Shown here: positions 30,030 through 38,078 of the stretch, in pieces | Position numbering within the stretch: the stretch's first letter is position 1 | Layout: every line of letters starts with the position of its first letter | From: Alphaproteobacteria bacterium | Lineage (GTDB): Bacteria; Pseudomonadota; Alphaproteobacteria; Ferrovibrionales; Ferrovibrionaceae | Direction of reading: 5' to 3' | DNA: 57,208 nt | Assembly (NCBI GenBank): GCA_026126215.1 | Contig: JAHCJQ010000009.1 | Span: 1-57,208, forward strand | Position numbers and translations under genes: made by a program | The notes under the pieces: model-generated | Database searches by the model: none | The model's input: the letters and a program-made list of their open reading frames with translations, nothing else | What the model was told of the DNA's origin: nothing

Positions 30030-30545
30030 TTGGGCGAACGGATTGGTCTCTATCCCGGCACTTTCGATCCGATCACGAAGGGCCATTACGACATCATCAC
30101 GCGTGCGGCCAAGCTCGTCGACCGGCTGGTCATCGGCGTCGCGGTCAATATCGGCAAGGGCCCGATGTTCACGCCCGAGGAACGCGTGCGCATGGTCGAG
30201 GGGGAGATCAAGCGGCTCAACGGCCGCAACATCGAGGTGCGGCCCTTCGATAACCTGTTGATGCACTTTGCCATCGAGATCGGTGCGGCCTTCATCATTC
30301 GCGGGCTGCGCGCGGTTTCCGATTTCGAGTACGAGTTCCAGATGGTCGGCATGAATGCCCGCCTGAACTCCGAGATCGAGACGGTTTTTCTCATGGCTTC
30401 CGACAACCACCAATTCATTGCTTCGCGGCTGGTGAAGGAGATCGCCATGCTCGGTGGCGACATCCGCTCCTTCGTCTCGCCGGCCGTCGCCGAACTGCTG
30501 CTCGCCCGGGTCGAGGCGAATCGTCAGAGCGGGGCTGCGGGCTGA
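30030..30545 (+). CDS. coaD: pantetheine-phosphate adenylyltransferase
   Basis: Transfers AMP to 4'-phosphopantetheine in coenzyme A synthesis; 171 aa. The nucleotidyltransferase motif is GTFDPITKGH (Thr11, His19), followed by IIRGLRAVSDFEYEFQM and FIASRLVKEIAMLGGDI. Two starts compete. The ATG at 30009 overlaps the gyrA stop. The TTG at 30030 has GGAGGG six bases upstream and yields the family-typical MGERIGLYPGTFDP, so I prefer the TTG. It sits in the run gyrA-coaD-ppi-ppi-queA-tgt. Confidence 0.93.
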   Translation: MGERIGLYPGTFDPITKGHYDIITRAAKLVDRLVIGVAVNIGKGPMFTPEERVRMVEGEIKRLNGRNIEVRPFDNLLMHFAIEIGAAFIIRGLRAVSDFEYEFQMVGMNARLNSEIETVFLMASDNHQFIASRLVKEIAMLGGDIRSFVSPAVAELLLARVEANRQSGAAG

Positions 30546-30555
30546 GGGCTTGGGC

Positions 30556-31128
30556 ATGAGCAAGTGCATGGGCATATCGATCACGCGGCGGCGCCTGCTT
30601 GGCCTGCTGCCTGCGGCCGCCATTGCCTGGCCGATGGCGCCTGGCGCCTATGCCAGCGACCTCGAGAACATGATCTATCTGGACACCAGGCATGGCCGTG
30701 TGGTCATCCGCCTGCGACCGGATCTGGCGCCGAACCATGTGCGGCGCATCAAGGAACTGACGCGGCAAGGGTTCTACAATGGCGTGCCGTTCCACCGCGT
30801 CATACGCGGCTTCATGGCGCAGACCGGAGACCCGACGGGCACGGGCACCGGTGGCTCCGGGCAGAAGCTGAAGGCGGAATTCTCGACTGCCAAGCATGTG
30901 CGGGGGACTGTCTCGATGGCGCGCGCCCAGAGCCCTGACAGCGCCGACAGCCAGTTCTTCATCTGCTTCGACGCCCAGCCTTTCCTGGACGGGAAATATA
31001 CGATCTGGGGCGAGGTGGTGAGCGGCATGGAGGCGGTCGATCTTGTCCGCAAGGGCGACCCGCAGACCGGCCGCGTCGTCGATCCCGACCGGATCATTCG
31101 CATGCAGGTGGCGGCCGACGCGCGCTAG
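30556..31128 (+). CDS. exported cyclophilin-type peptidyl-prolyl isomerase
   Basis: A 190-aa cyclophilin with an N-terminal signal that looks like a twin-arginine type (ITRRRLLGLL, hydrophobic stretch, then AYAS cleavage region at about residues 30-34), so it is probably periplasmic. The catalytic core is complete: [14 protein letters not shown] with the active-site Arg, [13 protein letters not shown], and [16 protein letters not shown]. By eye it is about three quarters identical to the next gene product over some 156 residues, so the pair arose by tandem duplication. The ATG at 30556 has GAGGG upstream. Confidence 0.92.
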   Translation: MSKCMGISITRRRLLGLLPAAAIAWPMAPGAYASDLENMIYLDTRHGRVVIRLRPDLAPNHVRRIKELTRQGFYNGVPFHRVIRGFMAQTGDPTGTGTGGSGQKLKAEFSTAKHVRGTVSMARAQSPDSADSQFFICFDAQPFLDGKYTIWGEVVSGMEAVDLVRKGDPQTGRVVDPDRIIRMQVAADAR

Positions 31129-31175
31129 CGCCCGGCCGGCTTCGCGTTTCGCAGTCACGACTGGAGGATTCCGCC

Positions 31176-31655
31176 ATGGCGGCCGATCTGGAGAATACGC
31201 TCTATCTCGAACTGAAGGACGGCCGCGTGGTGATCGAGCTGCGGCCCGATCTCGCCCCCAATCACGTGCGTCGCATCAAGGAACTGGTGCGCGAGGGATT
31301 CTATGACGGGATCGTCTTTCATCGCGTGATCGAGGGCTTCATGGCGCAGACGGGCGATCCGACCGGCACCGGCACCGGCGGGTCCGGGCAGAAGCTCAAG
31401 GCGGAATTCAACGACGGGGCCCATACGCGCGGCGCCGTGTCCATGGCGCGGGCGCAGAATCCGGACAGTGCCGACAGCCAGTTCTTCATCTGCTTCGACG
31501 ATGCCGACTTTCTCGATGGCCAGTACACGGTGTGGGGTTATGTCACGAGCGGAATGGAGTTCGTCGACATGATCAAGAAGGGCGATCCGCGCTCCGGCGC
31601 CGTGCCGAACCCGGACCGGATCGTGCGCCTGCAGGTGGCGGCGGACGCCGCCTGA
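31176..31655 (+). CDS. cytoplasmic cyclophilin-type peptidyl-prolyl isomerase
   Basis: A 159-aa cyclophilin with no signal peptide, hence cytoplasmic. It keeps the same active-site set as its neighbour: [43 protein letters not shown] and [12 protein letters not shown]. The ATG at 31176 is preceded by GGAGG at good spacing. The gene is downstream of the signal-bearing copy and upstream of queA. The two copies give one isomerase per compartment. Confidence 0.94.
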   Translation: MAADLENTLYLELKDGRVVIELRPDLAPNHVRRIKELVREGFYDGIVFHRVIEGFMAQTGDPTGTGTGGSGQKLKAEFNDGAHTRGAVSMARAQNPDSADSQFFICFDDADFLDGQYTVWGYVTSGMEFVDMIKKGDPRSGAVPNPDRIVRLQVAADAA

Positions 31656-31674
31656 AAGCGTGCGACGGGGCGGC

Positions 31675-32712
31675 ATGAAGGTCGCCGAGTTCGATTTCGA
31701 GCTGCCGGAGGAGCTGATCGCGCTGCGGCCCGCCGAGCCGCGCGGCGCGGCTCGCCTTCTCGTGGTGCGGCAGGAGGCGCTCGAGGACCGGCTGGTGGCA
31801 GAATTGCCCGCGCTCCTCACGCCGGGCGATCTCGCGGTCTTCAACGATACGCGCGTCATTCCCGCACGCCTGTTCGGCCGGCGCGGCGCGGCAAGGGTGG
31901 AGATCCTTCTCCATCGCGAGCGCGCGCCGGGTCAGTGGCTCGCCTTCGCGCGTCCGGCGAAGCGGCTGAAAGCCGGACAGCGGCTCGACTTTGCCGCCGG
32001 CTTTTCGGCGGAAATCGTGACGCGCGGCGAGAGCGGCGAAGTGGAGCTGCGTTTCGACCGGGCGGGGCAGGCGCTGTCCGAGGCGCTGGCCCGTCACGGC
32101 GAGACGCCGCTGCCACCCTACATCGCGCGGCGCCGCGCGGTCGATGCCAGGGACCGGGGCGATTACCAGACGGTCTTTGCAGGCCGGGAAGGTGCCGTCG
32201 CCGCGCCGACCGCCGGCCTGCATTTCACGCCGGAACTTCTGGCAGCGCTCAAGACGCGCGGCGTCGGTGCGGCCTTCGTCACCCTGCATGTCGGGGCCGG
32301 AACCTTCCTGCCGGTCAAGGCCGAGGACACCGCAGGGCACCGGATGCACGCCGAGTGGGGCGAGGTGCCGGAAGTGACCGCCGCGGCGATCGCTTCGGCC
32401 CGGGCGAAGGGTGGGCGGGTACTTGCCGTCGGCACCACCAGCCTGCGGCTGCTCGAAAGCGCGGCCGACGGGACGGGCAAGGTGGGGCCTTTTCGTGGCG
32501 AGACCGACATTTTCATCACGCCCGGATACCGCTTCCGCGCCGTCGACCTGCTGTTCACCAATTTCCACCTGCCGCGGTCGACCCTGTTCATGCTGGTCGC
32601 GGCTTTCAGCGGACTGGATCGCATGCGCGCGGCCTATGCCCATGCCATCGCCGGGCGCTATCGCTTCTATTCCTATGGCGATGCCTGCCTGCTATATCCG
32701 GGGCCGAGATGA
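31675..32712 (+). CDS. queA: S-adenosylmethionine:tRNA ribosyltransferase-isomerase
   Basis: Adds the ribosyl moiety of SAM to preQ1 in tRNA to make epoxyqueuosine; 345 aa. Family segments are [57 protein letters not shown], and [13 protein letters not shown]. The C-terminus carries [18 protein letters not shown]. The ATG at 31675 gives [11 protein letters not shown]; an in-frame GTG at 31660 would add five residues. The stop overlaps the tgt start (ATGA), coupling two steps of queuosine synthesis. Confidence 0.96.
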   Translation: MKVAEFDFELPEELIALRPAEPRGAARLLVVRQEALEDRLVAELPALLTPGDLAVFNDTRVIPARLFGRRGAARVEILLHRERAPGQWLAFARPAKRLKAGQRLDFAAGFSAEIVTRGESGEVELRFDRAGQALSEALARHGETPLPPYIARRRAVDARDRGDYQTVFAGREGAVAAPTAGLHFTPELLAALKTRGVGAAFVTLHVGAGTFLPVKAEDTAGHRMHAEWGEVPEVTAAAIASARAKGGRVLAVGTTSLRLLESAADGTGKVGPFRGETDIFITPGYRFRAVDLLFTNFHLPRSTLFMLVAAFSGLDRMRAAYAHAIAGRYRFYSYGDACLLYPGPR

Positions 32713-33839
32713 GCCAGGATTTCTCCTTCACGATCCTCGCGCGCGATGGCAATGCCCGGAGCGGCGTGATCCGAACGGCACATGGCGAGATTCGCACGCC
32801 GGCTTTCATGCCGGTCGGCACCGCCGGAACGGTAAAGGCCATGACGCCACAAAGCGTGCGGGCGAGCGGCGCCGACATCATCCTCGGCAATACCTATCAC
32901 CTGATGCTGCGCCCCGGCGCGGAGCGGGTGGCGCGGCTCGGCGGGCTGCACCGTTTCATGCAGTGGCCGGGGCCCATCCTGACGGATTCGGGCGGCTATC
33001 AGGTGATGTCGCTCGCCGCGCTGCGTCGCATCGACGAGGACGGCGTTACCTTCCAGTCGCATCTCGATGGAGCCCGGCACCGGCTGACCCCGGAACGTTC
33101 CATCGAGATCCAGCACCTGCTCGATGCGACCATCACCATGGCCTTCGACGAGTGCACGCCCTTTCCCGCGACCGAAGAGGAAGCGGCGAATTCCATGCGG
33201 CTCTCCATGCGTTGGGCGGAGCGTTGCCGCGCCGCTTTCGCCGGGGAGCGGGGCTATGGATTGTTCGGCATCGTGCAGGGCGGGGTCTACGCGCCACTGC
33301 GTCATGAATCGGTCGAGGCGCTGAAGCGGATCGGTTTCGATGGTTATGCGGTCGGCGGGCTGGCCGTCGGCGAAGGTCAGGACACGATGTTCGAGGTGCT
33401 GGACTTCACCGTGCCGCACCTGCCTGAGGATCGCCCACGCTACCTGATGGGCGTCGGGCGGCCGCTCGACATCGTGGGTGCCGTGGAACGGGGCATCGAC
33501 ATGTTCGATTGCGTGATGCCCACCCGTTCGGGGCGCACCGGTCAGGCATTTACCTGGCGCGGGCCGATCAATATCCGCAACGCCCGCCATGCGGAGGACC
33601 CCCGTCCCATCGATCCGCAATGCCCCTGTCCGGTCTGCCGCGACTTCTCGCGGGCCTACCTGCACCATCTGGTCAAATCCGGTGAAATCCTCGGTGCCAT
33701 GCTGATGACGCAGCACAACCTGCACCATTACCAGGCGGTGATGTCGGGCCTGCGCGCCGCGATCCGGGAAGGCCAGCTTCGCGAGTTCGCGGAGGCGGCG
33801 CGGGCGCGGGAGGCGGAGGGGGATATCGCGCCGGTATGA
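32709..33839 (+). CDS. tgt: queuine tRNA-ribosyltransferase
   Basis: Exchanges guanine-34 for preQ1 in GUN-anticodon tRNAs; 376 aa. The active-site region [10 protein letters not shown] has Asp93 (E. coli Asp89). [16 protein letters not shown] holds the nucleophile Asp. The zinc site is CPCPVC with Cys305, Cys307 and Cys310 plus a downstream His (YLHHL). The start is the ATG at 32709 overlapping queA; the frame is open far upstream through queA but has no homology there. It is the last gene of the gyrA-to-tgt run. Confidence 0.96.
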   Translation: MSQDFSFTILARDGNARSGVIRTAHGEIRTPAFMPVGTAGTVKAMTPQSVRASGADIILGNTYHLMLRPGAERVARLGGLHRFMQWPGPILTDSGGYQVMSLAALRRIDEDGVTFQSHLDGARHRLTPERSIEIQHLLDATITMAFDECTPFPATEEEAANSMRLSMRWAERCRAAFAGERGYGLFGIVQGGVYAPLRHESVEALKRIGFDGYAVGGLAVGEGQDTMFEVLDFTVPHLPEDRPRYLMGVGRPLDIVGAVERGIDMFDCVMPTRSGRTGQAFTWRGPINIRNARHAEDPRPIDPQCPCPVCRDFSRAYLHHLVKSGEILGAMLMTQHNLHHYQAVMSGLRAAIREGQLREFAEAARAREAEGDIAPV

Positions 33840-33865
33840 ACCGCAGCGCATGGCGGCCAATTGGG

Positions 33866-33894
33866 TTGACGGGCCCGGAGGCCCTGCCTATCTT
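33866..33894 (+). promoter_or_regulatory. promoter for tRNA-Lys
   Basis: TTGACG (33866-33871) and TATCTT (33889-33894) are 17 bases apart, with the -10 element ending 14 bases before the mature tRNA 5' end. The spacer contains a small GGGCC/GGCCC inverted repeat. Confidence 0.6.
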
Positions 33895-33908
33895 CCGCCC
33901 CGCGCAAT

Positions 33909-33984
33909 GATCCCGTAGCTCAGCCGGTAGAGCATCTGACTTTTAATCAGAGGGTCGATGGTTCGAATCCATCCGGGATCACCA
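33909..33984 (+). tRNA. tRNA-Lys (anticodon TTT)
   Basis: A 76-base cloverleaf including the encoded CCA. The acceptor stem is GATCCCG pairing with CGGGATC. The D-arm contains GTAGCTCAGCCGGTAGAGC. The anticodon stem TCTGA/TCAGA holds the loop CTTTTAA, giving anticodon TTT. The T-arm contains GGTTCGAATCC. CCA is at 33982-33984. It separates the housekeeping block from the accessory genes downstream. Confidence 0.96.
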
Positions 33985-34031
33985 ATAAATCAAGGAATTG
34001 AACGACCATGGCCGGGAACGCCAGCAGCGTT

Positions 34032-35465
34032 TCAACGATCCCGGCGCATGACGAGATCCTCTACCCCGCAACGGGCGCCCACGGTCGCGCCGGCGACGAT
34101 GTAGACATTCAGGTTGGGAAAGCGCCCTCCGACCGCGAGATGCACATATTGCTGATGTGCCTGCGCGTCGACCGTGCCATCGGCGGCGATGCGTCCCTGG
34201 ACGAGGAAGGGGGCCGACTGGCATTCCAGCCGGCCGGATACCCGCGAGCCGCTGATGGTAAGGTTGAGGTTGACATTGGCACGCCCTGACTGGCCGCGCC
34301 AGTCTCCCTGCACGTCCTCGATACGGAACGGCTGCAGCTTCTCGCTTGGCAGCGCGGCAACATTTGGTGGTGGCGGCTCTGCCGGCCGGGGCGCCGGCGC
34401 GGCCGACTGCGGAACCGGCAGGGCGGACTGCAGAACGGGCGCGGCCGACTGCGGAGTTGGTGCCTGGGTGCGCGTCGGTGCTCCCAGGGTGGCGACGCGG
34501 TTGCGGGCGAGCGGCGCAAAAGTGCCGTTCGGGAAGCGTTCGAGATACGCCTCGTAGTCGGCCTTGTTCTCGCTCTCCGAGATCGATTGCCAGAAGGCAA
34601 GATCGAGCGCGCTCCTGTCCACCGAAGGCGGTCCGAGGACAGTGGCGGCCGGCGGCGGCGTGGTCGCGGCGGGGGGCGAGGGGCGGGGCGTGGCCGGGCG
34701 CGGCGGGACGAAAACGAAGTCGCCGGTAAGCGAGGAGCTTTCCCAGGGAATTTGTGCTTCGCCTGTCGCCCGCATGACGTTGACGCGCACCTGCTTGAAA
34801 ACATCCTCGACCTTGAGGCCCGGTTCGGTCATTGCCTTGAGCAGTTCCTCCGTATAGACGCCGTGACTGCCGAGGCCATCGGCCGCCACGCGCCCCGGCG
34901 CGGTCGCATAGGCGACAAGGGTGCCGGTCGGCGCGTTCATCTGCGCCAGGCCGCCGCTGGTCGATCGGAAGCGGCGCTCGAAAGGATTGTTCCGGCAGGC
35001 ATCGAGGATGACCATGCTGACCCGGGTGCGGGCGGCATGCATCTGGTCCAGCACCGCCTCCACATCCATCGCTTCCAGTCGCACCCGCTGTTCGGAGGTG
35101 ATGGCGGCGTCGACCGGAACAAGATAGTTCCGCCCTTGCACCTGCAGGCCATGGCCGGCGAAATAGAACAGGCCGGTGGCGCCCTCGCTCAGCCGCTCGC
35201 CAAACTGTCCGACAACTTCGGGGAAGCGGGCGCGGTTGACGTTCTCGTGCAGCAGGACTTCGAAGCCGGCATTGCGCAGCGCGGTGGCGATGGCGCGCGC
35301 GTCGTTGACCGGGTTTCTCAGCGGCGCTTCCCGATAGGCCGCATTGCCGATCACGAGCGCGACCCGGCGTTCGCTCGCCCCGGCGACCGCAGCCATGGAC
35401 GCGAGCAGAAGACACAACAACGTCGCACCGAACCGTCGCAACTTGTTTCCCCCTTTGGCTCCCAT
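34032..35465 (-). CDS. metacaspase-like (C14 caspase family) exported protein
   Basis: A 477-aa protein with a signal peptide (about residues 9-30) and a caspase-fold domain at about 33-255. The catalytic dyad is visible as His105 in YFAGHGLQVQG and Cys157 in MVILDACRNNPF. A Pro-rich linker follows, with a short region that may be repeat-like (WQSISESENKADYEAYLERF). Heptad repeats of the PQSAAPV type come next, then a C-terminal beta-rich domain with two further Cys (LECQSAPF, GARCGVEDL). The role is unknown; bacterial C14 proteins are often linked to signalling or stress. It is convergent with tRNA-Lys and divergent from the hemerythrin-like gene. Confidence 0.85.
   Translation of the reverse strand: MGAKGGNKLRRFGATLLCLLLASMAAVAGASERRVALVIGNAAYREAPLRNPVNDARAIATALRNAGFEVLLHENVNRARFPEVVGQFGERLSEGATGLFYFAGHGLQVQGRNYLVPVDAAITSEQRVRLEAMDVEAVLDQMHAARTRVSMVILDACRNNPFERRFRSTSGGLAQMNAPTGTLVAYATAPGRVAADGLGSHGVYTEELLKAMTEPGLKVEDVFKQVRVNVMRATGEAQIPWESSSLTGDFVFVPPRPATPRPSPPAATTPPPAATVLGPPSVDRSALDLAFWQSISESENKADYEAYLERFPNGTFAPLARNRVATLGAPTRTQAPTPQSAAPVLQSALPVPQSAAPAPRPAEPPPPNVAALPSEKLQPFRIEDVQGDWRGQSGRANVNLNLTISGSRVSGRLECQSAPFLVQGRIAADGTVDAQAHQQYVHLAVGGRFPNLNVYIVAGATVGARCGVEDLVMRRDR
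34392..34454 (-). repeat. three 21-base tandem repeats in the metacaspase-like gene
   Basis: Three imperfect 21-base units encode PQSAAPV, LQSALPV and PQSAAPA in the Pro-rich linker. The first and third are nearly identical at DNA level. The likely origin is slippage or unequal crossing-over, so linker length may vary between strains. Confidence 0.6.
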
Positions 35466-35634
35466 ATCCTAACTGGTGAATCGTGAGGGCAGCGAACAGG
35501 TCCGTCAAGCATCGCCTGCCACGGCAAGGGTTCACGAACTCTTCGTTTCCATGCCGGCCGACGTTTCAGGGTTAACCATTGATTGACCAGATCGTCCAAG
35601 AATGGCGCCATCGTCGCAGCCGTTTGGAAGTGTC

Positions 35635-36030
35635 ATGTTTTCGTTGACGGATTCGATGTTGACCGGCGTCAGCGCCCTCGACGGCGAGCATGAGGCGCTG
35701 GTCGCCTGCCTGAACCGGCTGGCGGCGGCGGAGGCGGCTGGCGCCGCGGCGGAGGCGCGTCGCGAGCTGCGACTGTTTCGGGACGAGTTGGCGCACCATT
35801 TCGCCAGCGAAGAAGCGGAACTTGCCCGAATCGGCTTTCCCGGGCGGCTCGCGCATGCCGATCATCACGCCGAAATCCTGGCCGGGATCGAGCGGATGCT
35901 GGATGAACTGGCAACGGGTACCCGCTTGCCAGGCGATATCGCGCTGGAATGTTTCGGCCGGCTGATGCGCGCCGTCCTTCTCATGGACATGCAGGTCGTT
36001 AACTGGCAGGCAGACAGGGTCCTGGCCTGA
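35635..36030 (+). CDS. bacteriohemerythrin-like protein with atypical ligand set
   Basis: A 131-aa four-helix protein of the hemerythrin type. It starts MFSLTDSMLTGVSALDGEHE, which aligns with the typical hemerythrin N-terminus. HHFASEEAEL supplies the second-helix His and Glu, and HADHHAEIL the third-helix His pair. The final HxxxxD ligand pair expected in the last helix is not apparent: the segment reads LLMDMQVVNW. The iron site may therefore be incomplete or altered. An upstream in-frame ATG at 35602 would add 11 residues; the ATG at 35635 has GGAAG upstream and fits the family. Confidence 0.75.
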   Translation: MFSLTDSMLTGVSALDGEHEALVACLNRLAAAEAAGAAAEARRELRLFRDELAHHFASEEAELARIGFPGRLAHADHHAEILAGIERMLDELATGTRLPGDIALECFGRLMRAVLLMDMQVVNWQADRVLA

Positions 36031-36053
36031 CAATTGGTTGTGCCAGACGCATG

Positions 36054-36077
36054 CCCCGTTAAGAAAGGCTTAAGGGG
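36054..36077 (+). other. hairpin that also reads as a TTAA-N7-TTAA box
   Basis: CCCC-G-TTAAG (36054-36063) pairs with CTTAAGGGG (36069-36077) with one bulged G and loop AAAGG, 24 bases after the hemerythrin stop. The same bases contain TTAA-N7-TTAA (36059-36073), the CtrA consensus, 24 bases before the nuclease ATG. It may be a weak terminator, a CtrA site, or both. Confidence 0.4.
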
Positions 36078-36097
36078 TTACGCCGTCCAATCGTGCG

Positions 36098-36814
36098 ATG
36101 GACGGCATGGTTCGGGGGATACTGGCTGTTCTTCTGCTCGCCGTCGCCACGGCGGCGCAGGCGGAGATTGCCGGTCGCGCCAGCGTCATCGACGGCGATA
36201 CCATCGAGATCCAGGGTCAGCGAATCCGTCTGCACGGCATTGACGCGCCGGAAAGCGGCCAGCTCTGCCAGTCCAGCGAGGGAAGCTGGCGCTGTGGCCA
36301 GCAGGCGGCGATGATGCTTCAGAACCGGATCGGCGCCCGTCCGGTGACCTGCCGCGAGAAGGCGCGCGACCGGCATGGACGGGTCGTCGCCGCATGTCGG
36401 GTGGATGGCATCGACCTCGGCGCCTGGGCGGTGTCCGAGGGCTGGGCGCTCGCTTACCGCCACTTTTCGCAGGAATACCTCTCCCAGGAAGCAGCGGCGC
36501 GGGAGGCGCGCCGGGGCATCTGGCGTGGCCGCTTCGCCGCGCCCTGGGACTGGCGCGAAGGACGGCGGCGCGCCGTGGATCACGAAGAGGTCGCCGCTGG
36601 AGACGCAACGCCAGCCCCTTCGGTCAAGCTCAGTGCCCGCGAGTCCTCGGATTGCCGGATCAAGGGCAATATCAGCTCGTCGGGCGAGCGCATCTACCAC
36701 GTCCCTGGCGGGGAATACTATCAGGCGACCGTGGTCAACGAGCCCGCCGGCGAGCGCTGGTTCTGCTCCGAGGCCGAAGCCCGCGCCGCCGGCTGGCGCC
36801 GCTCGAAACGCTGA
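36098..36814 (+). CDS. secreted thermonuclease (SNase) family protein with C-terminal sunset-type domain
   Basis: A 238-aa protein. A signal peptide ends near residue 22 (LLLAVATAAQA). The staphylococcal nuclease-like domain spans about 24-145: IDGDTIEIQGQRIRLHGIDA, then the catalytic Arg/Asp-type segment REKARDRHGRVVAACRVDGI, and AREARRGIWRG. The C-terminal part (about 185-236) reads CRIKGNISSSGERIYHVPGG, EYYQATVVN and ERWFCSEAEARAAGWRRS, the pattern of the sunset domain often attached to nucleases. It is likely periplasmic or secreted. An alternative ATG lies three codons in. No clear Shine-Dalgarno is seen. Confidence 0.87.
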   Translation: MDGMVRGILAVLLLAVATAAQAEIAGRASVIDGDTIEIQGQRIRLHGIDAPESGQLCQSSEGSWRCGQQAAMMLQNRIGARPVTCREKARDRHGRVVAACRVDGIDLGAWAVSEGWALAYRHFSQEYLSQEAAAREARRGIWRGRFAAPWDWREGRRRAVDHEEVAAGDATPAPSVKLSARESSDCRIKGNISSSGERIYHVPGGEYYQATVVNEPAGERWFCSEAEARAAGWRRSKR

Positions 36815-36893
36815 GCGCGGCACGGGCTTGCCTTTCGCGCCGGAGCGGTCATGTCATCAGCATGATCCTTCCTGAGCGCGAGAGGTTGGCCCG

Positions 36894-38039
36894 ATGAAAC
36901 GATTGCCGATCAAGACGAATGCACTGTCCCTGGCCTTCGTTGCCGGAATCCTGTTGTCTGGCCCGGGCGCGGCGGCAGCGCCGGGCGAAGTGGTGGCGCG
37001 GATCGGGCAGGAGGCTATCGTGCGAACGGTGGCGGAAGGGCTCGATGTTCCGTGGGGAATGGCTTTTCTGCCCGATGGGCGGATGCTGGTGAGCGAACGC
37101 CCGGGACGGCTGCGCATCGTGCATCGGGACGGGCGCCTGTCCGCCCCGCTGACCGGCGTTCCGGAGGTGCATGCGAGGGGGCAGGGCGGGTTGCTCGACG
37201 TGGCACTCGACCCCGATTTCGCCCGTACCCGGCTGGTCTATCTCTCGTTCGCGGAACCGGGTCCCGGCGGCGCCGGCACAGCGGTGGCGCGCGGACGGCT
37301 GGGCGAAGCCGGGCTGGAGGCGACGCAGGTGATCTTTCGCCAGCAGCCGAAAGTCGGTGGCGGGCTGCATTTCGGCTCGCGTCTCGCGTTTTCGCGGGAC
37401 GGGTATCTCTTCATCACCACAGGCGAACGTTATCAGCGCGACCGCGCGCAGCAACTCGACAATCACTTCGGCAAGCTCATCCGGATATGGCCCGATGGAA
37501 CGGTTCCGCCGGACAATCCCTTTGTCGGCCGGTCCGATGCGCTGCCTGAAATCTACTCCTACGGCCATCGCAACATGCAGGGGGCGACCCTGCACCCTGA
37601 CACCGGCCGGCTGTGGATCCACGAGCATGGCGCGCGTGGCGGAGACGAGATCAACCTGCCCGAGCCGGGGCGTAATTACGGCTGGCCGGTCATCACCTAC
37701 GGGGTCGATTACTCAGGGCTCAAGATTGGCATCGGGACGCATGCGCCGGGCATGGAACAGCCGGTCCATTACTGGGACCCCTCAATCGCGCCCTCGGGCA
37801 TGGCCTTCTATACCGGCGAGGCTCTGCGCGGATGGAAGGGGAACCTGTTCATCGGCTCGATCAATTCGCCCGCACTCTACCGGCTGGAAGTCGATGGCAC
37901 GCGCATAGTGCGCCAGGAACGTCTGCTGGCCGATCTGGGGGAGCAGATCCGCGACGTGCGCAATGGCCCGGACGGCTTTCTCTACCTGCTCACCGACAAC
38001 CGGAACGGGCGGGTGCTCAGAATCGAACCGGCGCGCTGA
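36894..38039 (+). CDS. PQQ-dependent aldose sugar dehydrogenase-like protein
   Basis: A 381-aa periplasmic six-bladed beta-propeller of the soluble glucose dehydrogenase/YliI (Asd) family. The signal peptide covers about residues 1-29 (AGILLSGPGAAAA). Family motifs are GLDVPWGMAFLPDGRMLVSE, GQGGLLDVALDPDF, SRDGYLFITTGERY, EIYSYGHRNMQG, WIHEHGARGGDEINL and GRNYGWPVITYG. The His residues in VGGGLHFG and EHGARGGDE belong to the active-site and calcium region of the family. The natural substrate cannot be inferred. A strong hairpin overlaps its stop codon. Confidence 0.88.
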   Translation: MKRLPIKTNALSLAFVAGILLSGPGAAAAPGEVVARIGQEAIVRTVAEGLDVPWGMAFLPDGRMLVSERPGRLRIVHRDGRLSAPLTGVPEVHARGQGGLLDVALDPDFARTRLVYLSFAEPGPGGAGTAVARGRLGEAGLEATQVIFRQQPKVGGGLHFGSRLAFSRDGYLFITTGERYQRDRAQQLDNHFGKLIRIWPDGTVPPDNPFVGRSDALPEIYSYGHRNMQGATLHPDTGRLWIHEHGARGGDEINLPEPGRNYGWPVITYGVDYSGLKIGIGTHAPGMEQPVHYWDPSIAPSGMAFYTGEALRGWKGNLFIGSINSPALYRLEVDGTRIVRQERLLADLGEQIRDVRNGPDGFLYLLTDNRNGRVLRIEPAR

Positions 38040-38056
38040 GCGATCAGCGCGCCGGT
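38027..38056. terminator. perfect 13-bp stem, GCGA tetraloop, at the convergent gene ends
   Basis: Bases 38027-38039 and 38044-38056 are perfect reverse complements, closing a GCGA (GNRA-type) loop. The left arm contains the stop codon of the sugar dehydrogenase gene. A run of six T (38070-38075) follows 13 bases later on the plus strand. It probably acts as a bidirectional terminator or 3'-end stabiliser between this gene and the minus-strand VPxPA-CTERM gene. Confidence 0.65.
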
Positions 38057-38078
38057 CGGGCGAAGGAGATTTTTTCGA

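Noticed and set aside
33909..33984. tRNA-Lys as the attachment site of a genomic island
   Set aside because: No integrase or phage gene follows, and I found no second copy of the tRNA 3' end further down. The accessory genes after it may be ordinary variable content.
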